Source of the DNA: an uncultured Fibrobacter sp.
GTDB taxonomy: Bacteria > Fibrobacterota > Fibrobacteria > Fibrobacterales > Fibrobacteraceae
Direction: 5' to 3'
Length of the DNA: 64,000 nucleotides
NCBI GenBank assembly: GCA_946414075.1
Contig: CAMKNA010000003.1
Span: forward strand, 1 to 64,000
A model generated the notes under the pieces. It was not told where the DNA came from. It did no database searches and worked only from the letters and a program-made list of their open reading frames with translations. Below are positions 41,260 to 48,898 of the stretch, in pieces. Numbering within the stretch: the stretch's first letter is position 1; the number at the start of each line of letters is the position of its first letter. The translations under genes and the position numbers were made by a program.

Positions 41260-41781
41260 CTACACATTATCGGCGGGCTTGACCACCGTCAAGGTCCAAT
41301 AATTTCCTGTTTTCTTTCGGGATAGCACCTTTATCCCATCGGCCACCAGGGACCCCGGGACATTTTCGATAGGAGAGCCGTCATCCAGGTAAATTTCAAG
41401 CGGACGCCCGGCGGGAAAACCGGCCATTACCAAACGGGACCGGACCGAATTGCCAGGACAGGCCACGCCCCGCAAGTCCAGAACCTTCGGGAAATCCATC
41501 TTCAAGGCTTCGGGAATGGGAGCCGTCTTGGACGCCTCGCAAAACTTCACGATGTCTTCGGCATGGCTTTCAGGATTCTGGACCCACTCCCCCACAGGAA
41601 AATCGGAGGGAGCCTTGGCCAAAAACCAGGATAGACCATCGGTGCCGGTAAGACTTACAGAACACTCCCTGCGAATCCAGTCTGTGCAGGCATATGTCAG
41701 GAGTTGCACCAGAGAATTGCCAAAACCCTCTTTTTTTCGATTGTTCTCAACCCAAACTAGCAGTGGATTTTTACCCATCAT
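41260..41781 (-). CDS. TusA/SirA-like domain protein
   Basis: 173 residues. The C-terminal 75 residues have the TusA fold signature VLDLRGVACPGNSVRSRL with the conserved Cys in a CPG motif (CPxP in classical TusA), followed by a strand pattern (LEIYLDDGSPIENVPGSL). The N-terminal 100 residues are an unassigned alpha/beta region with a Trp-rich segment. TusA proteins carry sulfur as persulfide for tRNA or cofactor synthesis. First gene of the operon; divergent from the GT2 gene. No clear ribosome-binding site. Two direct TCGGAAAAAA copies lie just upstream. Confidence 0.6.
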   Translation of the reverse strand: MMGKNPLLVWVENNRKKEGFGNSLVQLLTYACTDWIRRECSVSLTGTDGLSWFLAKAPSDFPVGEWVQNPESHAEDIVKFCEASKTAPIPEALKMDFPKVLDLRGVACPGNSVRSRLVMAGFPAGRPLEIYLDDGSPIENVPGSLVADGIKVLSRKKTGNYWTLTVVKPADNV

Positions 41782-41837
41782 CGGAAAAAATTACCAATTA
41801 ATCGGAAAAAAACGTAGAAAAGATTTCTTAACATTTC

Positions 41838-41843
41838 TATATT
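41838..41843 (+). promoter_or_regulatory. Candidate -10 box for the GT2 synthase
   Basis: TATATT on the plus strand, 39 bases before the ATG at 41883. The direct repeat of TCGGAAAAAA at about 41781-41812 lies between this box and the divergent TusA-type gene and could be an operator. Confidence 0.35.
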
Positions 41844-41882
41844 CTGCCCCAAGCATTCAAGTATGCAAAGGTTTTTGGAATT

Positions 41883-43415
41883 ATGATAAACAGTGTCCTA
41901 CTCTATGCGATGTTCGTGGTGTACGTCATCGCAGGCGTTGGCTTGGTCATTTACGGTTTTAGTTGCTATTACAGTATTTACCTGTTCCTGAAGAATAGCC
42001 GAAAGACCCGTCTTACCGACCGCAAGAACATTCTCCAGTTTTACCGCGAACATTCCATGGCGGACCTGCCCCAGGTCACCACCCAGCTCCCCGTGTTCAA
42101 CGAGGCCAACTGCGTGGAACGACTGCTGGAGGCGGTCTGCGCTATCGACTACCCCAAGGACAAGCACGAAATCCAGGTCCTGGACGACTCCACCGACGAA
42201 TGCTACGAAGTGGCCAAGAAGAAGGTGGAAGAACTTGCCGCCAAGGGCTACGACATCAAGCTTATCCACCGTGAAAACCGTTCCGAATACAAGGCTGGCG
42301 CACTCAAGGAAGCTATGAAAGTGGCCAAGGGCGACTTCCTGGCCATCTTCGATGCCGACTTCGTCCCCGAGAAGGACTTCCTCCTGAAGACCATCCCCTA
42401 CCTGGTGATGGACGAAAAGATTGGTCTTGTACAAGGCCGCTGGGGCCACCTGAACCGTACCGAATCCGGTCTTACCCTGGCCCAGTCCATCGGCATCGAC
42501 GGACACTTCGTGGTGGAGCAGTCCGCCCGTAGCTGGGGCAAGCTGTTCATGAACTTCAACGGCACCGCCGGCGTGTGGCGCAAGCAGGCCATCTATGGCG
42601 GTGGCGGCTGGGAAGGCGACACCCTGACCGAAGACATGGACCTCTCCTACCGTAGCCAGCTGGCCGGTTGGAAAATGAAGTTCGTGTTCGATGTGATCGT
42701 GCCTGCTGAACTCCCCAACGACATCAACGCCTTCAAGGCGCAGCAGTTCCGCTGGGCCAAGGGCTCCATCCAGACAGCCATCAAGATCCTGCCCCGGGTG
42801 CTCAAGTCCAAGGTTCCCTTCCGCGTGAAGATTGGCGCCATCCTACACACGACCCACTACTCGATCCACCCCTGCATGCTGTTTACCGCGCTCTGCGCGT
42901 GGCCCCTGCTGGCCTTCTTCGAGCCGGTAGCCCACCTGCCGGGTTGGGCCTACACCGTCGGTTTCAGCTTTATCTTCCTTGCCGCTATCGCTCCTTCTGT
43001 ACTTTATTTTGTGGCCCAGCGTTGTTCCGGATACACCGGCTGGAAGATCCGCCTGCTCAGCCTGCCTATCCTGATGGCCCTTGGCGTGGGCATCGCCGTG
43101 AGCAACTCCCGTGCCGTGTTCTCCGCCGTCATCGGAAGCAAGGGAAGCTTTGTCCGCACCCCCAAGAGCGGCGGCTCCAAGAAGAAGGCCAAGAGCCACT
43201 ACGCCCAGAAGTTCCCCTGGCAAGCTGTTATCGAACTGATCGTGGGCGTCTACTGCATCTTCGGTCTTCTGGAATACATTGGAGCCCAGAAGTTCATCAT
43301 CGGGCCCTTCCTTGCCCTCTACTCCGTCGGCTTCCTTTCCGTAAGCGTGCTCTCCTTCATGCACTATATCGGTAACATCATCGAGATGCACCGGGCCAAG
43401 AAAGACGAGAAATAA
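41883..43415 (+). CDS. Processive GT2 glycosyltransferase (CESA/CSLA-like)
   Basis: 510 residues. One N-terminal membrane helix (about 5-33), then a cytoplasmic GT-A domain with all processive-synthase motifs: DDST (about 100), DAD in IFDADFVP, TEDMDLSYR, and QQFRW (about 288). Then come four or more hydrophobic helices. These are the marks of beta-glycan synthases such as cellulose or mannan synthases; there is no PilZ domain. It would polymerise a sugar from a nucleotide-sugar donor and export the chain. A basic stretch (SGGSKKKAKSHYAQK, about 425) separates helices. Product unknown. Confidence 0.85.
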   Translation: MINSVLLYAMFVVYVIAGVGLVIYGFSCYYSIYLFLKNSRKTRLTDRKNILQFYREHSMADLPQVTTQLPVFNEANCVERLLEAVCAIDYPKDKHEIQVLDDSTDECYEVAKKKVEELAAKGYDIKLIHRENRSEYKAGALKEAMKVAKGDFLAIFDADFVPEKDFLLKTIPYLVMDEKIGLVQGRWGHLNRTESGLTLAQSIGIDGHFVVEQSARSWGKLFMNFNGTAGVWRKQAIYGGGGWEGDTLTEDMDLSYRSQLAGWKMKFVFDVIVPAELPNDINAFKAQQFRWAKGSIQTAIKILPRVLKSKVPFRVKIGAILHTTHYSIHPCMLFTALCAWPLLAFFEPVAHLPGWAYTVGFSFIFLAAIAPSVLYFVAQRCSGYTGWKIRLLSLPILMALGVGIAVSNSRAVFSAVIGSKGSFVRTPKSGGSKKKAKSHYAQKFPWQAVIELIVGVYCIFGLLEYIGAQKFIIGPFLALYSVGFLSVSVLSFMHYIGNIIEMHRAKKDEK

Positions 43416-43428
43416 CAGACATTAGAAA

Positions 43429-43653
43429 TCAATAGCGATTTGTGATTGTATTCGGATCGGGGTGAACCACGATCCGATTTTTAGTTTGTATTAAATTCTG
43501 CAACAGCTGCCCGGAACTGGTCTGGTAGTCCTTCTGTAGGCGTACATAATCCCCATGCATTCCTTTCCACACGCCAAAGGCAACCAGCGCAACGATTCCC
43601 GCACAGGCCATGGTCACCACCAGTTCCATCAATGTGAATCCGTCTCTACGCAT
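43429..43653 (-). CDS. Short prepilin-like protein (PilW/GspJ type)
   Basis: 74 residues: MRRDG before FTLMELVVTMACAGIVALVAF, a canonical class III leader with Glu5, then only about 45 residues of helix continuation ending NTITNRY. The usual globular head is missing. It could be a truncated gene, but the ribosome-binding site (AAGGG) and overlap with the upstream pilin gene are intact. Last gene of the pilus operon. No continuation in another frame was recognised downstream. Confidence 0.65.
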   Translation of the reverse strand: MRRDGFTLMELVVTMACAGIVALVAFGVWKGMHGDYVRLQKDYQTSSGQLLQNLIQTKNRIVVHPDPNTITNRY

Positions 43654-44015
43654 CTTACAACCCTTCTCAAGCTCAAATCATTCCAGTAACCCGAAGTCTC
43701 GTGGACGGTAACCCACTGAAGGGCCACGCCGCCGGGCAACCGTTCGAGGGTCAGGGAAAAATCCACACCTTGTCGCGATACCGGGACCACAACCAACGCC
43801 GTATCGTTCACATCTTTCTTGGGCGCCACGCAGGGCCCCGGCGAAGACACCTGCTCTTCCACCAGCGCCACCGCTTCTAACAAGGCCAGTCCTTTCTTCG
43901 TCTCCCGATCCTTCATATGCACAAATCCGACGATAGTTTGTCCAATACCGGCCGCCCCAATGGAGAGAACAACCACGGCCACCATCACTTCCATCAGGGT
44001 GAACCCGCGTCTCAT
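43629..44015 (-). CDS. PilV/GspI-like minor pilin, third cluster
   Basis: 128 residues: MRRG before FTLMEVMVAVVVLSIGAAGIGQTIVGF, then a beta-rich head with a Cys pair. Start at 44015 because its ATG overlaps the upstream stop as ATGA and has GGGGGCG ahead. This cluster differs from the duplicated operons at 12-36 kb: smaller subunits, and located with secretin and PilT, so it probably supplies the basic tip-priming pilins of the core machine. Confidence 0.75.
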   Translation of the reverse strand: MRRGFTLMEVMVAVVVLSIGAAGIGQTIVGFVHMKDRETKKGLALLEAVALVEEQVSSPGPCVAPKKDVNDTALVVVPVSRQGVDFSLTLERLPGGVALQWVTVHETSGYWNDLSLRRVVRCVETDSH

Positions 44016-44917
44016 AGCCGCCCCCATATCTTACGATGCCCATCCACGAAGGCGGGGAGCATGGTCCGTTTGACATCCGCTGAACTTTCCACATTCAGAA
44101 AACCGCCCGGCGTTTCCGCCACGCCATCTACCGACGCGTTCCCAAGGATCTCGCCCCAGGGGACATTAATACCGAACACTACCTGACCGAAAGCCACCAC
44201 CGCCGTCGGGTACAACCCCCGTACCCGATCACGCACTTGGAAATTGGAAGCAAGCACCATTCCCCGAAAACGGACATCCCCTTCAGCGCGAAAGCTCCCT
44301 TGCGAAAAGAGTTCCAAGTAATCGACGGATACTTCTCCCTGCATAGACACATCCCCTAACGCGAACAGGCGAAGCGTATCGAAATGGGCGTTGCCCCGGA
44401 AAAGCGCCGTTCCTTCCACCCAAAAATTGGCAGACCTGACACTATCAGAAAAGTTCATCTCCAGGTCGCCATGATGGACCGCGCCAGACATAAGCGGCTC
44501 CCCCTGGAAATAGCGGCGGTTTCCGTACATGGAACTGTCCGAAACTCTTTCCTGGATTCGTCTCTCCAAATCGGCCCTGTAGCTGGACATCCCGCTGGAC
44601 CAGTCCCAGTAGGATACGCCGTGGGGCGAGACGCCCGACATGAAGCAAATGTCCTCTGTACAGATTTTTTCCCAGGGGCCGAAAGGCTCCACCTGCACCC
44701 GGGGCAGTTCCGGATAGTAGTCCGCCGGAAACCCATGCAAGTGCAAAAGCACGGCGGATTCCGCCCTGTAAAATTGTTCAAAGTCCGACTTGTAGCGGGC
44801 CAGTACAGGATTCAGCCTACCCGTCGATTTCAAGAGCGTGGTAAAAAGCAGGGTCAAGGATAGCAGCAAGATCGCCACCAGGGGGAGCACAAATCCACGG
44901 GAACTAGGGGGCACCAT
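44012..44917 (-). CDS. PilX/GspK-like pilin of normal size, third cluster
   Basis: 301 residues from the ATG at 44917 (GGAGG upstream). The N-terminus PPSSRG before FVLPLVAILLLSLTLLFTTLL lacks Glu5, as in PilX/GspK. The C-terminal half has repeating strands (GDVSMQGEVSVDYLELFSQGSFRAEGDVRFRG), the same beta-helix style as in the giant proteins, so it can be seen as the short ancestor type of those giants. It overlaps its neighbours on both sides (14 and 4 bases), in an operon with secretin. Confidence 0.7.
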   Translation of the reverse strand: MVPPSSRGFVLPLVAILLLSLTLLFTTLLKSTGRLNPVLARYKSDFEQFYRAESAVLLHLHGFPADYYPELPRVQVEPFGPWEKICTEDICFMSGVSPHGVSYWDWSSGMSSYRADLERRIQERVSDSSMYGNRRYFQGEPLMSGAVHHGDLEMNFSDSVRSANFWVEGTALFRGNAHFDTLRLFALGDVSMQGEVSVDYLELFSQGSFRAEGDVRFRGMVLASNFQVRDRVRGLYPTAVVAFGQVVFGINVPWGEILGNASVDGVAETPGGFLNVESSADVKRTMLPAFVDGHRKIWGRL

Positions 44918-45938
44918 TGACCACCTCCCATTCCCTGTCACCACATTCCAGCACCACACGGTCCCGGAGCACGGATTTTACCCTGTATAAATCCAGGGAA
45001 TCGCCCGTCTTTTTCATGACCGGCTGTCCATCGAGCAGCCCCGAGAACAACCGGCGTTCCACAATCCCATGAATCTCCAGGGCGGGTTTGGTGCATTCGG
45101 GAGCAGGAGCTGCATTTTTGGGGCGATACAATTTCACAACATCGCCAAATCTGGGTTCATTTGATATTGGCCCTGTCGCGGGTGGAGTAAGCGTGGGGGC
45201 GTCCGGACCAGGCATCACCCCGCATCCGGCATCCAAACGCATCCACACAAAAGCTCCAGCCACCATCATCATCAATAATAGAATTATAAACAAGGTGGTC
45301 CTATCCGCCCATCTTTCCTGTTCAAGATGCAGGCCCTTCCAAAAAGGGTCCACGGCCGCCTGCCGGAACGGCGCAAGCCACTCCCCCACCGGATTGTCAA
45401 AATCCACCGCCGGCGTATCCAGGATCTCACACCGGAAAGATTCCGCCTTCGAGAACAACGGGTCGTGCTTCAAAAACTCGTCCATATTCTCAAGACGCTT
45501 CAACGCAAGTGCCTTTCCGCCAGGCCCGCCATAGCCACGCTCCTCGGACCAGTGGCAGAGTCTACCCTCGTAAAAGACCAGCACATGGAGCGTTCCGTCC
45601 ACAATGGCGGCATAGCGAAAATTTTCGTACCGTTCCCAGGAACGCATCTGTTCGTCAGCTCGAGCGTACAGGAACAGGGACCTAGGCAAGACACGGCGCC
45701 CACACAATAGGCGTCCGCCGGGCAACTCTTCCTGGTCCGCAAGAATCGCCAAGTAACGGTGGCGGCGTCCTTCCGACGAATTGAAGGATACCATCTTCCA
45801 GAATTTGGGAAGGCGCCCCATCTCCGGAAAATCCCTACGGAAGCACTCCGCCAGTTCATCCACCGTGGGATTCTGGCCGAATCCCGTCACCAGCTCCCAG
45901 GTACAGATACGGGCCGGAACCTCCTGAAGCCTGGCCAT
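44904..45938 (-). CDS. Inner-membrane pilus/secretion protein with GspC/PilP-like domain
   Basis: 344 residues. Residues 1-215 are cytoplasmic, with an alpha/beta pattern (LFLYARADEQMRSW ... YAAIVDGTLHVLVFYEGRLCHW) reminiscent of GspL/PilM-type domains. A membrane helix (about 220-238) and Pro-rich linker lead to a small periplasmic domain (LEIHGIVERRLFSGLLDGQPVMKKTGDSLDLYRVKSVLRDRVVLECGDREWEV, about 285-340) that matches the GspC HR/PilP layout which binds secretin. A fusion of two normally separate roles is possible. The ATG overlaps the secretin stop by one base. Confidence 0.6.
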   Translation of the reverse strand: MARLQEVPARICTWELVTGFGQNPTVDELAECFRRDFPEMGRLPKFWKMVSFNSSEGRRHRYLAILADQEELPGGRLLCGRRVLPRSLFLYARADEQMRSWERYENFRYAAIVDGTLHVLVFYEGRLCHWSEERGYGGPGGKALALKRLENMDEFLKHDPLFSKAESFRCEILDTPAVDFDNPVGEWLAPFRQAAVDPFWKGLHLEQERWADRTTLFIILLLMMMVAGAFVWMRLDAGCGVMPGPDAPTLTPPATGPISNEPRFGDVVKLYRPKNAAPAPECTKPALEIHGIVERRLFSGLLDGQPVMKKTGDSLDLYRVKSVLRDRVVLECGDREWEVVNGAP

Positions 45939-47683
45939 CAAAACTTCACCTCCGGCGTAATGAAGATGGCAAGCTCGCTTTCCTCTTCTTCCTCGCTTTC
46001 GTAACCAAAAAGCCTGCCGATGAACGGGATGCTCCCCAAGAACGGCACAGCTGTGCGGACTTCGGTACGGTTCTTGCGCACAAGCCCGCCCAGACAGAGC
46101 GTCTCGCCATTCTTCAGCAGTACAACCGTCTTCAGGTTCCGGGTACTGATATCCCGAGGGCCGTCGCCAGAGCTGCGGCCCGCCGTCTTGATTTCGGGGG
46201 CCACATCCAGAGTGACGACGCCCTCCCGCGTCACCGACGGCGTGAGCTCTAGGGAAATTCCGTCGTTGAAGGAACGGTAGTCCGTAATGGGGTAACCTTC
46301 GGCACTGACCTGGCTTACCAAGTAGTAGACCGTGTTGGTCACATTCAGTTCAGCCTTGTTTCCGTTCAGCGTAGTCAGCCTTGGCCGGGCAAGGACCTTC
46401 GCCAAGTTGCTCTCCTCCATAGAAGCAAGTTCCATCTCGAAACGGTCCGGCAATATGCCTATTTTTCCAACAGCCCCCTTACCAGAGGCATCCTTCCCCA
46501 AAAATTCCAGGAAACCCTTCAATCCAAGGTCGCCATCCTTGGTACGCCTACCGGACCCACCCCGCACCCCGATTTCAAAGGCCTTGCCCTTACGGAACTC
46601 CACGATAACACAGGAAAGGGTCACCTGTATCAGGGGAACATCAATCTTTTGCAACAGGGACACGGCCGCATGAATCCGGTCAGCAGGCCCCGAAAGCAAA
46701 ACAGCATTCTGCTCCTTCACTTCGGAGACGGTCAACTCACCGCCAGAGAACATCTTGCCCAACTGCAGGAGGGCCTTTTCACACGGAACATGCTTCAGCG
46801 GGTATAGCCTGGTCTCCGAAAGGGGCGTTTTCACTCCCCCCTCCGATACGGACAATGTGTTGGAATCCAGCCGGAACACATGGCGGCTCCCGAAGAACAG
46901 GGCATCCAAAAAATCCTGAAGGTTCACTCCAGAAAAATCCAGCCTAACCTTTTCGTCCAGGTTTCCGTATAGAACAACATTCAGGCCTGCGAGCGTCGCC
47001 AGTTCCTTCAGGGCGTCTCCCATAGAGACTCCGTCCAGATGGGCTCCGTACAGTTCGCCGTCCTTCCAGATTTTAGGAGACGGAAACCCCAACTCGCGGG
47101 CGTCGCCTCCGCCTGCCTTCGCCGCAAGTTCCCTGACCGTCAGACAACCGTTCCGGCCTTCCACCAAGAATCCATTGGCCTCCATCAAGGAACGGAAGGC
47201 CTTTTCTGGAGACAAGTCTCGAATACTTCCAGAAACCCGTCCCTGGATGTCGGAATTCCACAAGACATTCAATCCCGTGGTAGCGCTGTATTCTTCCAAA
47301 AATTCCAGGACATCCTTTTCCCGAACCAGCACAGAAACCAGAGAATCCTGAAACTGGATTTCGCTTTTGCCACGGTGCCTGCGGGGTCGGATTAAAAGCA
47401 GGTTCTCCTTCTGGACCAGTTCCAGCCCATTGGACTCACACAGAGCGGACAGGCCCTCCAGCAGGGAAACTCCATCCAGGTGGAAGGTCACCCGCCGGTC
47501 CACGGCGGCGTCCACCATGATGGGGGCGTCATAGGCCAGCGACAGGGAACGGGCCACTTCCTGCACGGGAGTGTCCACAAAATCAAGGGTCAATCCGCCC
47601 AGGGAATCCGGAACAGCCCCATAGGCGACTCCGGGAGCGAAAGTGTAAAGAAGGCAAATGGCAAGGGTGGCAAGGGTACGCAC
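45938..47683 (-). CDS. Secretin (PilQ/GspD family)
   Basis: 581 residues from a GTG at 47683 that has GGAG upstream and is followed directly by a signal peptide (RTLATLAICLLYTFAPGVAYGA); a longer reading to 47761 lacks both. N-terminal STN/N-type domains (LDFVDTPVQEVARSLSLAYDAPIMVD ... VNLQDFLDALFFGS) precede the secretin core with VTLSCVIVEF, LARPRLTTLNGNKAEL, ISLELTPSV and the closing LCLGGLVRKNRTEVRTAVPFLGSIPFIGRLFG. It forms the outer-membrane channel for the pilus. Its operon includes the GspC-like protein and three pilins; PilT lies just upstream on the same strand. Confidence 0.9.
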   Translation of the reverse strand: MRTLATLAICLLYTFAPGVAYGAVPDSLGGLTLDFVDTPVQEVARSLSLAYDAPIMVDAAVDRRVTFHLDGVSLLEGLSALCESNGLELVQKENLLLIRPRRHRGKSEIQFQDSLVSVLVREKDVLEFLEEYSATTGLNVLWNSDIQGRVSGSIRDLSPEKAFRSLMEANGFLVEGRNGCLTVRELAAKAGGGDARELGFPSPKIWKDGELYGAHLDGVSMGDALKELATLAGLNVVLYGNLDEKVRLDFSGVNLQDFLDALFFGSRHVFRLDSNTLSVSEGGVKTPLSETRLYPLKHVPCEKALLQLGKMFSGGELTVSEVKEQNAVLLSGPADRIHAAVSLLQKIDVPLIQVTLSCVIVEFRKGKAFEIGVRGGSGRRTKDGDLGLKGFLEFLGKDASGKGAVGKIGILPDRFEMELASMEESNLAKVLARPRLTTLNGNKAELNVTNTVYYLVSQVSAEGYPITDYRSFNDGISLELTPSVTREGVVTLDVAPEIKTAGRSSGDGPRDISTRNLKTVVLLKNGETLCLGGLVRKNRTEVRTAVPFLGSIPFIGRLFGYESEEEEESELAIFITPEVKF

Positions 47684-47759
47684 CGCAGGATCTCCATGAA
47701 AGACATATCCAAAAGAGATTCCTGCGGAATCCACCAAAGAACGCCCACAGGCATTCCGC

Positions 47760-47765
47760 AATATA
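47760..47765 (-). promoter_or_regulatory. Candidate -10 box for the secretin operon
   Basis: Minus-strand TATATT preceded by TTTTTTTGTAGTT, 76 bases upstream of the GTG start, in the gap after pilT. Confidence 0.35.
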
Positions 47766-47794
47766 AACTACAAAAAAAGACTATCCGGAGACAA

Positions 47795-48895
47795 CTACAT
47801 CCAGCCGCGTTCCGAAGTTCCGGTAATGCCACGGATCTTCAGTTCGAAGTCATCCCTGTTGGTGGCCGCATTCAGGGCCACATCCAGGGAAATCTTGTCC
47901 TGGTTGTAGAGTTCCAGCAGGGCCTGGTCGAATGTCTGGCTATGGTACTGCATGTGGCCTTCGGCGATAGCCGATTCCACCATGGCAAGCTTATCCTTGT
48001 CCTTGATGTATTCCTTGATGGCCGCCGTATTCACAAGAATTTCGGCCGCAGGCACACGGCCCTTGCCATCCTTGGTGGGCAACAGTCGAAGCGAGATGAT
48101 GCCCGCCAACACTTCGCCGAGCAGCAAGCGGATTTCGTCGTGCTGGTGGGGCGGGTACATGGAAAGTACGCGCTGGATTGTTTCGGTGGCGTTGGTGGTA
48201 TGGATTGTGGCGAACACCATGTGGCCCGTGTCTGCGGCGGTAAGCGCAATAGCCATGGTCTCCAGGTCACGAATTTCACCCACCAGCAACACATCCGGGT
48301 CCTGACGAAGGGCGGCACGGAGAGCGTTGGCATAGGACAGGGTGTCCACCCCGAGTTCACGCTGGGAGATAATAGCCTTGTTGTCGTTGTACAGGTATTC
48401 GATAGGGTCTTCAACCGTAATGATGTTGACCGACTCGTTCTGGTTGATATAATCCAGCATGGAAGCCAAGGTGGTGGACTTACCGGAACCCGTAGTACCC
48501 GTCACCAGAATAAGTCCGCGGCGAGTCAGAGCCAAATCCTTGACCACATCAGGGAGACCCAGCTCTTCGAAAGGAGGAATCTTGGCCTTGATGTGGCGGA
48601 TCACCACGGCGATGGTGCCGCGCTGGCGGAACACATTCACACGGAATCGGCCCATGTCGCGGGCGCCCACGGCAAAGTCGCATTCCTTGTTCTTTTCAAA
48701 GCGTTGCTTCTGATCCCGGTTCATGATGTCGTCCAAGAAGGAATCCATCATAGCGGGGTCCACACGAGTATCAAAAATCTTTACCAGCGATCCATTGATG
48801 CGAAAAATCGGAGGAGTTCCCACGCGAATATGCAAGTCAGAAGCCTTGCTCTTTACCATTTCGCGAAGAAGCTGCTCTATTTTTAAATCAGCCAT
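47795..48895 (-). CDS. pilT: Type IV pilus retraction ATPase PilT
   Basis: 366 residues, the usual PilT length. N-terminal PAS-like region with ASDLHIRVGTPP (about 18-29), Walker A GTTGSGKST (133-141), Asp box and Walker B (DVLLVGEIRDLET), His box (FATIHTTNA). The C-terminal region carries PilT-like AEILVN and AIAEG motifs; the AIRNLIRE retraction motif is not evident. PilT depolymerises pili to generate twitching motion and surface pulling. GGAG lies upstream of the ATG, 4 bases after the stop of the acidic repeat protein gene. A PilT/PilU distinction is not possible with certainty. Confidence 0.93.
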   Translation of the reverse strand: MADLKIEQLLREMVKSKASDLHIRVGTPPIFRINGSLVKIFDTRVDPAMMDSFLDDIMNRDQKQRFEKNKECDFAVGARDMGRFRVNVFRQRGTIAVVIRHIKAKIPPFEELGLPDVVKDLALTRRGLILVTGTTGSGKSTTLASMLDYINQNESVNIITVEDPIEYLYNDNKAIISQRELGVDTLSYANALRAALRQDPDVLLVGEIRDLETMAIALTAADTGHMVFATIHTTNATETIQRVLSMYPPHQHDEIRLLLGEVLAGIISLRLLPTKDGKGRVPAAEILVNTAAIKEYIKDKDKLAMVESAIAEGHMQYHSQTFDQALLELYNQDKISLDVALNAATNRDDFELKIRGITGTSERGWM

Positions 48896-48898
48896 CTA

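Noticed and set aside
45938-47761. Longer start for the secretin
   Set aside because: The extra residues precede a normal signal peptide; the GTG at 47683 has GGAG and places the signal peptide at the N-terminus.
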